The notes under the pieces are model-generated. The model did not search any database, was not told the origin of the DNA, and worked only from the letters and a program-made list of their open reading frames with translations. From Chitinimonas sp. BJYL2 (GTDB taxonomy: Bacteria; Pseudomonadota; Gammaproteobacteria; Burkholderiales; Chitinimonadaceae), in NCBI RefSeq assembly GCF_027257935.1, contig NZ_JANZKW010000005.1, positions 124,001 to 188,000 on the forward strand: a stretch of DNA of 64,000 bases, in the 5' to 3' direction. Position numbers and translations under genes: made by a program. Within the stretch, counting starts at the first letter, position 1; the number at the start of each line of letters is the position of its first letter. Shown one piece after another: positions 53,384 through 62,944 of this stretch.

Positions 53384-55168
53384 TCAGCCCTGCGGGTGGG
53401 CCCGGCCTCCGGCATCGCTCAAGCGGTTCAAGGCCGAAACATAAGCCTGTGTAGAGGCAACAAGGACATCGATATCCGCGCCCTGGCCATTTACCGCGTG
53501 GCCATCTTTGGACAGGCGCACGGTTACCTCTGCCTGAGAATCGGTACCTGCCGTTACGGCGTTCACGGAATACAGGAGCAGATCAGCGCCGCTGTCGGCA
53601 ACCTGCTCAATCGCCTTGAATACAGCATCCACGGGGCCGGCACCGGGGCTGCTGACCTTGCGCTCTACCCCGTTGTCCGTCAGCACCAGCTGCGCTTGTG
53701 GCTGCTCACCGGTTTCGGACACCACCTTGAGTGCAACCAACCGATAGCGCTCGCTCGCGTCCTGTCCGGCATCGCCAACCAAGGCACGCAGGTCCTCATC
53801 AAAAATCTCGCGCTTCTTGTCGGCCAGTTCCTTGAAGCGGGAAAAGGCTGCATTCAGGGATTCTTCGCTGTCCGGCAGGATGCCCAGTTCTTGCAGCCGG
53901 GTACGGAAGGCATTGCGGCCCGAAAGCTTGCCCAGCGTGAGCTTGTTATTGGTCCAGCCCACCGACTCGGCTGACATGATCTCGTAAGTTTCACGATGCT
54001 TGAGCACGCCATCTTGGTGAATGCCGGATTCATGGGCAAAAGCGTTCGCGCCTACCACTGCCTTGTTGGGCTGTACCGGGTAGCCGGTGATCGTGGACAC
54101 CAGCTTGGAAGCGGGCACGATCTGGGTGGTGTCGATATTGGTGTCCAGATTGAACAGGTCACGGCGGGTGCGAACGGCCATGACGATTTCTTCGAGCGCG
54201 GCATTGCCTGCACGCTCGCCCAGACCGTTGATCGTGCACTCTACCTGGCGTGCGCCACCCATGACGGCGGCCAGTGAATTCGCCACGGCCATGCCGAGAT
54301 CGTTATGGCAATGAGCAGACCAGATCACTTTGTCCGAGTTTGGTGTGCCTGCGATGATCCTGCGGAACAAGGCCTCGGTCATATGCGGCATTGAATAGCC
54401 CACCGTGTCGGGCACATTGATCGTTCTGGCCCCCGCCTTGATGACCGCATCGAAGATACGGCAAAGGAACTCCGGCTCTGAACGCAGTGCGTCTTCGGCC
54501 GAAAATTCCACATCATCGGTGTACTCACGGGCGAGCTTCACTGCAGCCACCGCGGCATCAACCACCTGATCTGGGGTCATGCGCAGCTTTTTCTCCATAT
54601 GGATCGGGCTGGTCGCGATGAAAGTATGGATACGGCCACGCGCTGCCGGTTTGATCGCTTCACCTGCGGCACGGATATCGCGTTCGTTAGCACGCGCCAG
54701 CGAACAAACGGTGGATTCCTTGATGACTTCGGCAATTGCATGGATAGCCTCGGCATCGCCGGGGCTAGCGGCAGCAAAGCCGGCCTCGATCACATCGACC
54801 CCCAGACGTTCGAGCTGCTTGGCGATGCGGATCTTCTCTTCCTTGGTCATGGCCGCGCCGGGCGATTGCTCGCCGTCGCGCAAGGTGGTGTCAAAAATGA
54901 TGAGCTTGTCGGTCATGGTGGCGGCCTTCTCTGAATCGGATGCGGTATCGGGTACGGTAAACATGGTTTGGATCAGATCGCTGCGCTGTTGGCGTCGGGC
55001 CAGCTCGGCCAGCTTTTCGAGCTGGACGAGCGGTAGGCTGCCTCGTTCACGCCACTTGTATACGGCCGCGCGACTGACAGGCTCATCAGGAAACGCTGCA
55101 CTGAGCGCCTGTGCGACGGCACCAGGGCCGCCCAAAGCGTTGATCAGATGTTCAATGTCCAATTGCAT
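53384..55168 (-). CDS. leuA: 2-isopropylmalate synthase with N-terminal helix-turn-helix extension
   Basis: A 594-residue frame. From residue 85 (an internal ATG at 54916) it is an ordinary Leu[21 protein letters not shown], the H-x-H site in S-A-H-C-H-N-D-L-G, and a C-terminal regulatory domain for leucine feedback. Residues 1-84 are extra and read as a Cro/YdaS-like [13 protein letters not shown], then [17 protein letters not shown] recall small HTH domains of the 'carph-isopro' type attached to isopropylmalate synthases, unverified. GAAGG eight bases before 54916 could give a second, canonical product. Confidence 0.88.
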   Translation of the reverse strand: MQLDIEHLINALGGPGAVAQALSAAFPDEPVSRAAVYKWRERGSLPLVQLEKLAELARRQQRSDLIQTMFTVPDTASDSEKAATMTDKLIIFDTTLRDGEQSPGAAMTKEEKIRIAKQLERLGVDVIEAGFAAASPGDAEAIHAIAEVIKESTVCSLARANERDIRAAGEAIKPAARGRIHTFIATSPIHMEKKLRMTPDQVVDAAVAAVKLAREYTDDVEFSAEDALRSEPEFLCRIFDAVIKAGARTINVPDTVGYSMPHMTEALFRRIIAGTPNSDKVIWSAHCHNDLGMAVANSLAAVMGGARQVECTINGLGERAGNAALEEIVMAVRTRRDLFNLDTNIDTTQIVPASKLVSTITGYPVQPNKAVVGANAFAHESGIHQDGVLKHRETYEIMSAESVGWTNNKLTLGKLSGRNAFRTRLQELGILPDSEESLNAAFSRFKELADKKREIFDEDLRALVGDAGQDASERYRLVALKVVSETGEQPQAQLVLTDNGVERKVSSPGAGPVDAVFKAIEQVADSGADLLLYSVNAVTAGTDSQAEVTVRLSKDGHAVNGQGADIDVLVASTQAYVSALNRLSDAGGRAHPQG

Positions 55169-55226
55169 GGTGGCGATCTCAATGGAATGCCACCCGATAG
55201 TCGCACATTGCGCCAGAATGTCCAAT
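55154..55226 (-). repeat. Direct repeats AATGTCCAAT around the leuA start
   Basis: AATGTCCAAT occurs at 55154-55163 (inside the first codons of the extended leuA) and at 55217-55226, 63 bases apart (six helical turns). A related ATTGTCCGAT (8 of 10) lies at 55291-55300. The 55217 copy overlaps a TGGACA that could serve as a -35 element. Candidate binding sites for the HTH domain of the leuA product. Confidence 0.45.
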
Positions 55227-55232
55227 ATGGAT

Positions 55233-55265
55233 ACAAAAATACCCGCTTGGCGCGGGTATTTTTGT
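55233..55265. terminator. Terminator between pssA and leuA
   Basis: Perfect 14-base arms (55233?-55246 and 55252-55265) with GC core and A/T runs on either side. It ends the pssA transcript so leuA needs its own promoter. Confidence 0.85.
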
Positions 55266-55300
55266 AGTATCTCAGCAAGAAATTAGACATATTGTCCGAT

Positions 55301-56071
55301 TTACTTGGGTGTCTCGTCTTTCCGGGATTTGAAATAACGCCAGATCAGCATCAGATAGCCCGATGCGGCATAGCAGATAAAGAAGGAGAACAGCATCATC
55401 GGCGGGTGGGATACGCCGATCAGCAGCACCAGCACGGCAAGTAGCATGACCACGAAGGGCACGGTCTTGCGCATATTGAATTCCTTGAAGCTCCAGAACG
55501 GCGCATTGGACACCATGGTCAGCCCCGCATAGAGCGTGAACGCCAGCGCCACATGCGGAATCCAGCGAGCCAGCGCCAGTTCGGACAGCTCCACCTTGTA
55601 CTCCAGGCAAATCCACACCAGCCCCGCAACCAGCGCCGCCGCGGACGGGCTGGGCAGACCCTGGAACCAACGCTTGTCGACTAACTCGATATTGGTATTG
55701 AAGCGCGCCAAGCGTAGTGCCGCACAGGCACAGTAGATGAAAGCGACCATCCAGCCCAACTTGCCGAATCCACGCAGGCCCCACTCGTAAACGACCAGCG
55801 CCGGTGCAACGCCGAAACTGACCATGTCAGACAATGAGTCGAACTGGGCGCCGAATTCGGACGAGGTGTGCGTCATGCGGGCGACGCGGCCATCGAGACC
55901 GTCGAGTACCATGGCAAAGAAGATCGCCAGCGCAGCAGGCTCGAAGCGCTCGTTCATGGCGGCGACAATCGCGTAGAAACCACAGAACAGCGCGCCCAGC
56001 GTGAACAGATTAGGCAGTAGATAGATGCTCTGGCGGCGCAGATTCATGGCGCGCTTGGGAAGTGAATGCAT
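55301..56071 (-). CDS. pssA: CDP-diacylglycerol-serine O-phosphatidyltransferase
   Basis: A 256-residue integral membrane enzyme making phosphatidylserine. The CDP-alcohol phosphatidyltransferase motif D-G-x2-A-R-x8-G-x3-D-x3-D is complete in L-D-G-L-D-G-R-V-A-R...F-D-S-L-S-D. GAGG lies 7 bases upstream of the ATG at 56071. The product feeds psd, which lies divergently 160 bases away. Confidence 0.92.
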   Translation of the reverse strand: MHSLPKRAMNLRRQSIYLLPNLFTLGALFCGFYAIVAAMNERFEPAALAIFFAMVLDGLDGRVARMTHTSSEFGAQFDSLSDMVSFGVAPALVVYEWGLRGFGKLGWMVAFIYCACAALRLARFNTNIELVDKRWFQGLPSPSAAALVAGLVWICLEYKVELSELALARWIPHVALAFTLYAGLTMVSNAPFWSFKEFNMRKTVPFVVMLLAVLVLLIGVSHPPMMLFSFFICYAASGYLMLIWRYFKSRKDETPK

Positions 56072-56231
56072 GGGTACACCTCGTGTGCCGGCGAGGGATC
56101 GCGCGGCATGGGCTGAGTAGGCCGCAATTGTAACCGCGGCATGTTGCGCTGTCTTTGACACGACCCTCCGGCGGCCGTCTCCCGGCTGCGGTAAAATCGC
56201 CCCCATTCATATTGCCGCGTCGGAGCTTCAC

Positions 56232-57080
56232 TTGTCAGAACGACTGTTCGTGCTGTCCCAGCACCTCATGCCCAAGCTGGCGCTCACCCGTTTTGCCGGC
56301 GTCGTGGCAGGCACACGCGGCGGTGCCATCACGCGCGCCATCATTGCCAACTTCATCCGTCGCTATAACGTGAACATGGACGAAGCCGCCAACCCGGATA
56401 TCGGCAGCTACGCCAGCTTCAACGAATTCTTCACCCGCGCACTCAAGCCGGGCGTGCGCCCGTTGGCCGATGCGCCGCTGATCTGCCCCGTGGACGGGGC
56501 AATCAGCCAGATCGGCCCGATTGCCAAGGATCAGATCTTCCAGGCCAAGGGGCATCAGTACTCGACCGCCGCGCTGGTGGGCGGCGATGAAGTGCTGGCC
56601 AAGCAGTTCGACGATGGCAGCTTCGCCACGATCTACCTGAGTCCGCGCGACTACCATCGCATCCATATGCCTTGCGATGGCCGCCTGAAACAGATGATTC
56701 ATGTACCCGGCGATCTGTACTCGGTGAATCCGGCCACCGCGCGGGGTGTACCCGGCCTGTTCGCGCGCAACGAGCGCGTAGTGTGCGTCTTCGAATCCGA
56801 GCAAGGCCCGTTTGTGCTGACGCTGGTCGGTGCCACTATCGTGGGTAGCATGGCTACGGTGTGGCATGGCGTCGTCAATCCGCCGCGCAGCAAGACCGTG
56901 CGCACTTGGCAGTATGGCGACAGCGGCCCCGTGCTCAAGCGTGGTGAAGAGATGGGGCGCTTCCTGCTGGGCTCCACCGTGGTGATGCTGTTTCCCAAGC
57001 CGGCGCTCAAGTTCAATGCCGACTGGGTCGAGGCCAAGCCGGTGCGGCTGGGCGAGGCGATGGCGGATTACGCTGCCTGA
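56232..57080 (+). CDS. psd: Phosphatidylserine decarboxylase proenzyme
   Basis: A 282-residue PSD that makes phosphatidylethanolamine. The TTG start has GGAG six bases upstream. The self-cleavage motif L-G-S-T is at 246-249, so Ser248 becomes the pyruvoyl group. Asp88 and His144 in D-G-A and Y-H-R-I-H are catalytic. A TAAAAT element lies at 56192-56197. Transcribed opposite to pssA and the ilv genes. Confidence 0.93.
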   Translation: MSERLFVLSQHLMPKLALTRFAGVVAGTRGGAITRAIIANFIRRYNVNMDEAANPDIGSYASFNEFFTRALKPGVRPLADAPLICPVDGAISQIGPIAKDQIFQAKGHQYSTAALVGGDEVLAKQFDDGSFATIYLSPRDYHRIHMPCDGRLKQMIHVPGDLYSVNPATARGVPGLFARNERVVCVFESEQGPFVLTLVGATIVGSMATVWHGVVNPPRSKTVRTWQYGDSGPVLKRGEEMGRFLLGSTVVMLFPKPALKFNADWVEAKPVRLGEAMADYAA

Positions 57081-57183
57081 GTGATTGCGAGCGGGATGGC
57101 AGGCTTGGCGGTTCCGTACCAATCAGGGAATCCGTGTGTGCAGTAAGCGAGCGCACCGCATCTCACTTGCCAACAGGCACAGC

Positions 57184-57210
57184 GGTGCAATGCGCTGCGC
57201 TGATTGCACC
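57184..57210. repeat. Dispersed-type inverted repeat GGTGCAAT...ATTGCACC
   Basis: Perfect 8-base arms around an 11-base GC-rich spacer (GCGCTGCGCTG) in the psd-ilvC gap. It looks like the short GGTGCAAT element found scattered in several proteobacterial genomes; only one clear copy is in this window. Confidence 0.5.
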
Positions 57211-57243
57211 CTGCACGACTGAGTTGGTACACCGCTCGCAGCA

Positions 57244-57282
57244 CCAACAAAAAGCCCACGCACTGCGTGGGCTTTTTGTTGG
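57244..57282. terminator. Terminator between psd and ilvC
   Basis: Arms of about 18-19 bases, CCAACAAAAAGCCCACGCA-type, with very short loop and A/T tracts. Bidirectional between the convergent psd and ilvC. Confidence 0.9.
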
Positions 57283-57298
57283 GCACGGCAAATGGCGA

Positions 57299-58360
<1,062 letters not shown>

Positions 58361-58366
58361 TCAAAA

Positions 58367-58858
58367 TCAGATCTTGAGGATGCGCTCGCCGCGGCCGATG
58401 CCCGAGGCACCGGTACGCACGGTTTCGAGAATCAGGGTGCGGTCTACGCCTTCGATGAAGGCATCAAGCTTGCTGCTCTCGCCCGTCAGTTCGATCGTGT
58501 AGGTCTTCTCGGTCACATCGATGATGCGGCCGCGGAAAATGTCGCTCATCCGCTTCATTTCATCGCGGTCCTTGCCCGTGGCGCGGACCTTGATCAACAT
58601 CATTTCGCGCTCGACATGGTCGGATTCGTTCAGGTCGATGACCTTGACCACCTCGATCAGCTTGTTGAGCTGCTTGGTGATCTGTTCGATCACATCGTCC
58701 GAACCCGTGGTGACCACCGTCATCCGGCTCAGGGTCGGATCTTCGGTTGTCGACACGGTCAGCGAGTCGATGTTGTAGGCACGGGCCGAGAACAGGCCCA
58801 CCACGCGCGAGAGCGCGCCGGCTTCGTTTTCCAGCAGGATGGAAAGGATATGTCGCAT
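58367..58858 (-). CDS. ilvH: Acetolactate synthase small subunit
   Basis: A 163-residue regulatory subunit. N-terminal ACT domain H-I-L-S-I-L-L-E-N-E-A-G-A-L-S-R-V-V-G-L-F-S-A-R binds valine for feedback control; the C-terminal domain contacts the large subunit. Follows ilvB by 13 bases. Confidence 0.94.
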   Translation of the reverse strand: MRHILSILLENEAGALSRVVGLFSARAYNIDSLTVSTTEDPTLSRMTVVTTGSDDVIEQITKQLNKLIEVVKVIDLNESDHVEREMMLIKVRATGKDRDEMKRMSDIFRGRIIDVTEKTYTIELTGESSKLDAFIEGVDRTLILETVRTGASGIGRGERILKI

Positions 58859-58871
58859 GTCGTTTCCCTCC

Positions 58872-60632
58872 TTAGCTCAGGTTGCCGTAGTCGCGCTCGC
58901 GCGGCGCAGCGCCACCGACGAGATGCCGCATATGCGGCGGCAGATCCATCTGGTTCAGACCCTTGCCGTTCTGCACCATGGGGAAGACGTTTTCCTTCTG
59001 GTCGGTGATGAAATCGAGGAACACCAAGCGCTCCTTGAGCTTCATCGCCTCGCGCAGTGCCGGCTCCACATCGGCCGGGCGCTCGATCTTCATGCCCACG
59101 TGGCCATAGGCCTCGGCCAGCTTCACGAAATCGGGCAGCGCATCCATATAGGATTCGGCGTAGCGGTTGCCATAGAAGAATTCCTGCCACTGGCGGACCA
59201 TGCCCAGATAACGGTTGTTCAGGTTCACGATCTTGACCGGCACGTGGTACTGCTTGCAGGTCGAGAGTTCCTGGATGTTCATCTGGATCGAGGCTTCGCC
59301 GGTGATACAGGCCACCGTAGCATCGGGGTTGGCCAGCTGTGCGCCCATCGCGGCAGGCAGACCGAAACCCATCGTGCCCAGACCGCCGGAGTTGATCCAG
59401 CGGCGCGGCTTGTTGAACTTGTAGTACTGCGCGGCCCACATCTGGTGCTGACCCACGTCCGAGGTCACAAAGGCTTCGCCGCCAGTGACTTCGTACAGCT
59501 TCTGCACCACGAACTGCGGCTTGATGATGTCGCTCTCAAGGTCGAACTTGAGGCAGTTGTGGCTGCGCCATTCCTCCAGCTGCTTCCACCACGCGGCCAG
59601 CGGCTCGGCGGCCGGGCGCACGCCCGTCTGGCGCAGCAGGCCCAGCATCTCGTCGAGTACATCACGGACATTGCCGACGATGGGGATATCCACCTTCACG
59701 CGCTTGGCGATGGACGAAGGGTCGATATCGATATGGACGATCTTCTTGGGCGAGCTGAGGAAATGCGAGGGCACCGAGATCACGCGGTCGTCGAAACGCG
59801 CGCCAATGGCGATCAGCACATCGCAGTGCTGCATGGCCATATTGGCTTCGTACAGACCGTGCATGCCCAGCATGCCGAGGTTCTGGCGGTCGTCGCCCGG
59901 ATAGGCACCCAGGCCCATCAGCGTGTTCACCACCGGCACACCGAGCGAGCGAACCAGCTCGGTGACTTGCGCCGAGGCATTGGACAACACTGCACCACCA
60001 CCCACATAAATCAGCGGACGCTTGGCGTCGGCCAACAGGTTCACGGCCTTCTTGATCTGGCCTGGGTGACCCTTGGTGGGCGGATTGTAGGAACGCAGGC
60101 TGACCGATTGCGGATACTGGAACTCCGCACGGGCCAGCGTGACATCCTTGGGGATATCGACAATCACCGGGCCGGGACGGCCAGTGGTGGCAATGTAGAA
60201 CGCCTTCTTCATTGCGGCCGCAATGTCGCGCACATCCTTCACGAGGATGTTGTGCTTCACGCAGGGGCGCGTGATGCCGACCATATCGACTTCCTGGAAG
60301 GCGTCGAGGCCAATGGCGGGTGTCGGCACCTGGCCGGAAATCACCACCATCGGGATGGAATCCATATAAGCCGTGGCAATGCCGGTGACCGCGTTGGTGG
60401 CGCCGGGGCCAGAGGTCACGAGGGCAACGCCCACCTTGTGGCTGGAACGCGAGTAAGCGTCGGCTGCATGCACGGCCGCCTGCTCATGCCGGACCAGCAC
60501 GTGCTTGAATTTGTCTTGCTTGAAAATTGCGTCGTAGATTTCGAGAACCGCGCCGCCAGGGTAACCGAAGACGAATTCAACGCCCTCTTCCTGCAAACAG
60601 CGGATAACGATTTCCGCACCGGAGATTTCCAT
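58872..60632 (-). CDS. ilvB: Acetolactate synthase large subunit
   Basis: A 586-residue ThDP enzyme. Family blocks: E-I-V-I-R-C-L-Q-E-E-G-V-E-F-V-F-G-Y-P-G-G-A at the start with the catalytic Glu in R-H-E-Q-A-A-V-H, and the ThDP-binding G-L-G-T-M-G-F-G-L and N-N-R-Y-L-G-M-V. ATG at 60632 with AAGGA eight bases upstream. An open frame runs 65 codons farther upstream, without coding signs. First gene of ilvBHC. Confidence 0.95.
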   Translation of the reverse strand: MEISGAEIVIRCLQEEGVEFVFGYPGGAVLEIYDAIFKQDKFKHVLVRHEQAAVHAADAYSRSSHKVGVALVTSGPGATNAVTGIATAYMDSIPMVVISGQVPTPAIGLDAFQEVDMVGITRPCVKHNILVKDVRDIAAAMKKAFYIATTGRPGPVIVDIPKDVTLARAEFQYPQSVSLRSYNPPTKGHPGQIKKAVNLLADAKRPLIYVGGGAVLSNASAQVTELVRSLGVPVVNTLMGLGAYPGDDRQNLGMLGMHGLYEANMAMQHCDVLIAIGARFDDRVISVPSHFLSSPKKIVHIDIDPSSIAKRVKVDIPIVGNVRDVLDEMLGLLRQTGVRPAAEPLAAWWKQLEEWRSHNCLKFDLESDIIKPQFVVQKLYEVTGGEAFVTSDVGQHQMWAAQYYKFNKPRRWINSGGLGTMGFGLPAAMGAQLANPDATVACITGEASIQMNIQELSTCKQYHVPVKIVNLNNRYLGMVRQWQEFFYGNRYAESYMDALPDFVKLAEAYGHVGMKIERPADVEPALREAMKLKERLVFLDFITDQKENVFPMVQNGKGLNQMDLPPHMRHLVGGAAPRERDYGNLS

Positions 60633-61102
60633 GATGTCTTCCTTGGTAAAGGGGACACACACAGCCCACGTCATCGCGTGGCGGAACGACCATGAACCGG
60701 AAGCAACACCCTGCTGCTGCAGGGGTGGATACGCGCACCGGGCTCCTTGGAAAAGGAAGCCAAGCCAACGCACCGTTACCGGAGGGGTCGCGAGTGCCTG
60801 AGCACTCAAGCCAACTTGCAACGACAAGCGCAGACTGCAACCAATGCAGCAAAAGCCTGTAGGACTTTAAGAATGCGTCAGAATGACGCGAGTGCCAACC
60901 GTGTTTTCACCGTGGTTTCGCTTGTGGCGTGTCGGTGAACATCGAACTTGCTGCCGATGGGGTAAACGGATCGAGTCTGGTCCGGATACCGACGGTGGCG
61001 GGGAGGATTGCGGAACCATAGCCGACTGACCAGAGCGCGGTCAAGTGCTGCGACGCAGCAACTTTGCTATCATCCGCGCGCCATCCTGCCCTTGGGCTGC
61101 TC
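60633..61102. other. 470-base gene-free region between ilvB and the sigma factor
   Basis: No convincing gene here. On the ilvB (minus) side: a hairpin GAGTGC/GCACTC (60792-60807), a hairpin at about 60740-60760, and a 15-base dyad GCGTCA-GAA-TGACGC (60875-60889). A minus-strand leader with some valine and leucine codons (TTG at 60852) is seen but is not strongly attenuator-like. On the sigma side, TATCAT at 61068-61073 could be a -10 element. Confidence 0.5.
60875..60889. promoter_or_regulatory. Dyad GCGTCA-GAA-TGACGC upstream of ilvB
   Basis: Perfect 6-base arms around GAA. On the minus strand it lies between TTGGCA (plus 60893-60898) and a weak CATTCT, a possible promoter, so it may be an operator for ilvBHC. 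Regulator unknown. Confidence 0.4.
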
Positions 61103-61666
61103 TTGGAACCCACTGAAAACCTGTCCGCGTTTCTTGCCGGCATCGAGCGCCGCGCCTTTCGGCAAGCCATGTTCGCGACCCAGAATCAGGAGGCGGCACT
61201 GGACATAGTGCAGGAAGCCATGCTGAAGCTGGCCGAGCATTATGCACAGCGGCCAGCCGACGAATGGCCGTTGTTGTTCCAGCGCATCCTGCAAAACGTG
61301 ATTCGCGATCATCACCGGCGAAGTCGGGTTCGCTCGATGTGGATCAGCCTGTTGTCGGCACTGGTGCCGCAACGCGATGATGACGAAGCCAATCTGCTGG
61401 ACAGCCTGGCAACCACTGGCGAACCCGCCTTTGCCGCGCCAGACGACGAAACCGGACGCCGGCAGACGCGGGCCATCATCGACACCGCGATCGCACGCCT
61501 GCCATTGCGTCAACGCCAGGCGTTCCTGCTGCGTTACCTTGAGGAGCTTGATGTCGCGCAGACGGCAGCCGTGATGGGCTGCTCCGAAGGCAGCGTCAAG
61601 ACGCACTGCTCCCGCGCTTGCCATACCCTGGCGGCGTGGCTGGAGGAAAAAGGAATCAGGCCATGA
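61103..61666 (+). CDS. ECF-type RNA polymerase sigma factor
   Basis: A ~187-residue sigma-70 family factor. Region 2 contains F-L-A-G-I-E-R-R-A-F-R-Q-A and A-A-L-D-I-V-Q-E-A-M-L-K-L-A; region 4 is L-P-L-R-Q-R-Q-A-F-L-L-R-Y-L-E-E-L-D-V-A-Q-T-A-A-V-M-G-C-S-E-G-S-V-K-T-H-C-S-R. The TTG at 61103 is chosen because a -10-like TATCAT lies at 61068; an earlier TTG at 61064 would precede that start. The true start is uncertain. Coupled by ATGA to a DUF3619 gene. Confidence 0.85.
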   Translation: MEPTENLSAFLAGIERRAFRQAMFATQNQEAALDIVQEAMLKLAEHYAQRPADEWPLLFQRILQNVIRDHHRRSRVRSMWISLLSALVPQRDDDEANLLDSLATTGEPAFAAPDDETGRRQTRAIIDTAIARLPLRQRQAFLLRYLEELDVAQTAAVMGCSEGSVKTHCSRACHTLAAWLEEKGIRP

Positions 61667-62034
61667 GCATGAATGATCACTACGACGCCATGGGCACACG
61701 GCTGGGGCGCGACATCGACGCGATACCGACCAGCCCCAGGCAGCAACAACGCCTCCACGCCATCAGAACGAACGCGCTCGAACGTGTCCGTCCGGGACGC
61801 ACCGGCCGACTCGCCAGCCTGCGCGCCTGGTGCTTTTCGCACCCCGCAGCGGAGCGGCGGCTGGCCCAGTCAGCGCTGGCGCTGTTAGTGCTTTGCGCCG
61901 GTTTGGCCCTATGGCAATCGCACCCCTCCAGCTATATCGATGACGAGGTGGATGCCCAGTTGCTGGCTGATGAAGTGCCTGTCGACGCATGGCTGTCTGA
62001 CCAAGCCAGTGCGCTGGGTGGAGAGCGCTCCTGA
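61663..62034 (+). CDS. DUF3619 family protein (putative sigma-associated membrane protein)
   Basis: A 123-residue protein with one membrane segment (R-R-L-A-Q-S-A-L-A-L-L-V-L-C-A-G-L-A-L-W). The N-terminal part with R-L-G-R-D-I-D-A and R-L-H-A-I-R-T-N-A-L-E-R-V matches DUF3619. It follows the sigma gene with overlap, like anti-sigma genes, so an anti-sigma role is a reasonable but untested inference. Confidence 0.8.
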   Translation: MSMNDHYDAMGTRLGRDIDAIPTSPRQQQRLHAIRTNALERVRPGRTGRLASLRAWCFSHPAAERRLAQSALALLVLCAGLALWQSHPSSYIDDEVDAQLLADEVPVDAWLSDQASALGGERS

Positions 62035-62411
62035 TGCGGGGCGGATACCGATTGCTTGCGCTATGGCTGAGCGCCAGCCTGTGGGCGGCGCCGCCGCCCG
62101 CTAGCGACTGGGATCGCCTTAGTCCGATGCAGCGCAAGGTGCTGGCACCCCTCGCCACGGATTGGAAGGACTATTCGCCTAGCAAGCGCACGCATATGCT
62201 GGCCTTGGCGGATCGCTACCCCAAACTGAGCCTGGTCGAGCAGCAACGCGTGGATGCGCGGCTCAAGCATTGGGCCAGCCTCAGCAAGGCCGAGCGGGAT
62301 CAGGCCCGGCAGAACTACCGAAAGGTGCAGAAACTGCCGCCTGAACAGCGCGTTGCCGCCAAGGAAAAGCTCAAACAGGCACAGGCCAGTGCGCCTGTGG
62401 CCACACCCTGA
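62034..62411 (+). CDS. DUF3106 family protein
   Basis: A 125-residue secreted or periplasmic protein with signal peptide (M-R-G-G-Y-R-L-L-A-L-W-L-S-A-S-L-W-A-A). The mature part is DUF3106: W-D-R-L-S-P-M-Q-R-K-V-L-A-P-L-A, helical repeats with L-S-x-x-E/Q and P-P-E-Q-R. Start overlaps the previous stop by one base. Function unknown. Confidence 0.82.
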   Translation: MRGGYRLLALWLSASLWAAPPPASDWDRLSPMQRKVLAPLATDWKDYSPSKRTHMLALADRYPKLSLVEQQRVDARLKHWASLSKAERDQARQNYRKVQKLPPEQRVAAKEKLKQAQASAPVATP

Positions 62412-62446
62412 TAACACCGGCCTTTGAGCCACCCACCGAGTCAGCC

Positions 62447-62944
62447 ATGTCCCAGAACCACCCTCTCGCCAGCCGGCGCCGCCGTCTTGTTGCCCTTGTT
62501 TACGAAAGCCTGCTACTGCTGGCGATTTCGCTCGCAGCCGGCATGCTGTCGCAGATGCTGCTGTCTCGATTTGCCGGCACACCGGTCGAGTTCATGTTTT
62601 TGCTCGCCTGCTGGTTTGGCTACTTCGCCTGGTGCTGGCGTCGATCGGGCCAGACGCTGGCCATGAAGACATGGCGGCTGCAATTACGCGCCGCAGACAA
62701 TCAGCTGGCCAGCTGGCGGGCGATGGGCGTGCGCTTTGCACTGGGTGTACTTGTCTATCTGCCGATAGCGCCGGCCTGGATTTATGCCCGTTACAACCCG
62801 GATATGAAGTGGGTATTGTGGGCCAGCCTGATATGGGCCGCCCTACCCTGGCTCTGGTCCCTGGTCGATCGTGACAAGCAGCTGCTGCACGATCGGCTGG
62901 CTGGCCTGCACATCGTACTGTTGCCGATCAATCGCGCCGACTAG
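62447..62944 (+). CDS. RDD family membrane protein
   Basis: A 165-residue protein with three to four membrane segments. The RDD domain pattern is visible: R-R-R-L-V-A-L-V-Y-E-S, T-L-A-M-K-T-W-R-L-Q-L and D-R-D-K-Q-L-L-H-D-R-L-A-G. Last gene of the sigma operon, its stop overlapping lnt on the other strand by 4 bases. Confidence 0.85.
   Translation: MSQNHPLASRRRRLVALVYESLLLLAISLAAGMLSQMLLSRFAGTPVEFMFLLACWFGYFAWCWRRSGQTLAMKTWRLQLRAADNQLASWRAMGVRFALGVLVYLPIAPAWIYARYNPDMKWVLWASLIWAALPWLWSLVDRDKQLLHDRLAGLHIVLLPINRAD

Noticed and set aside
60577..60852. Possible leader peptide upstream of ilvB
   Set aside because: TTG start without a ribosome site, and valine/leucine codons are not concentrated as in attenuators; no terminator/antiterminator pair was demonstrable by eye.
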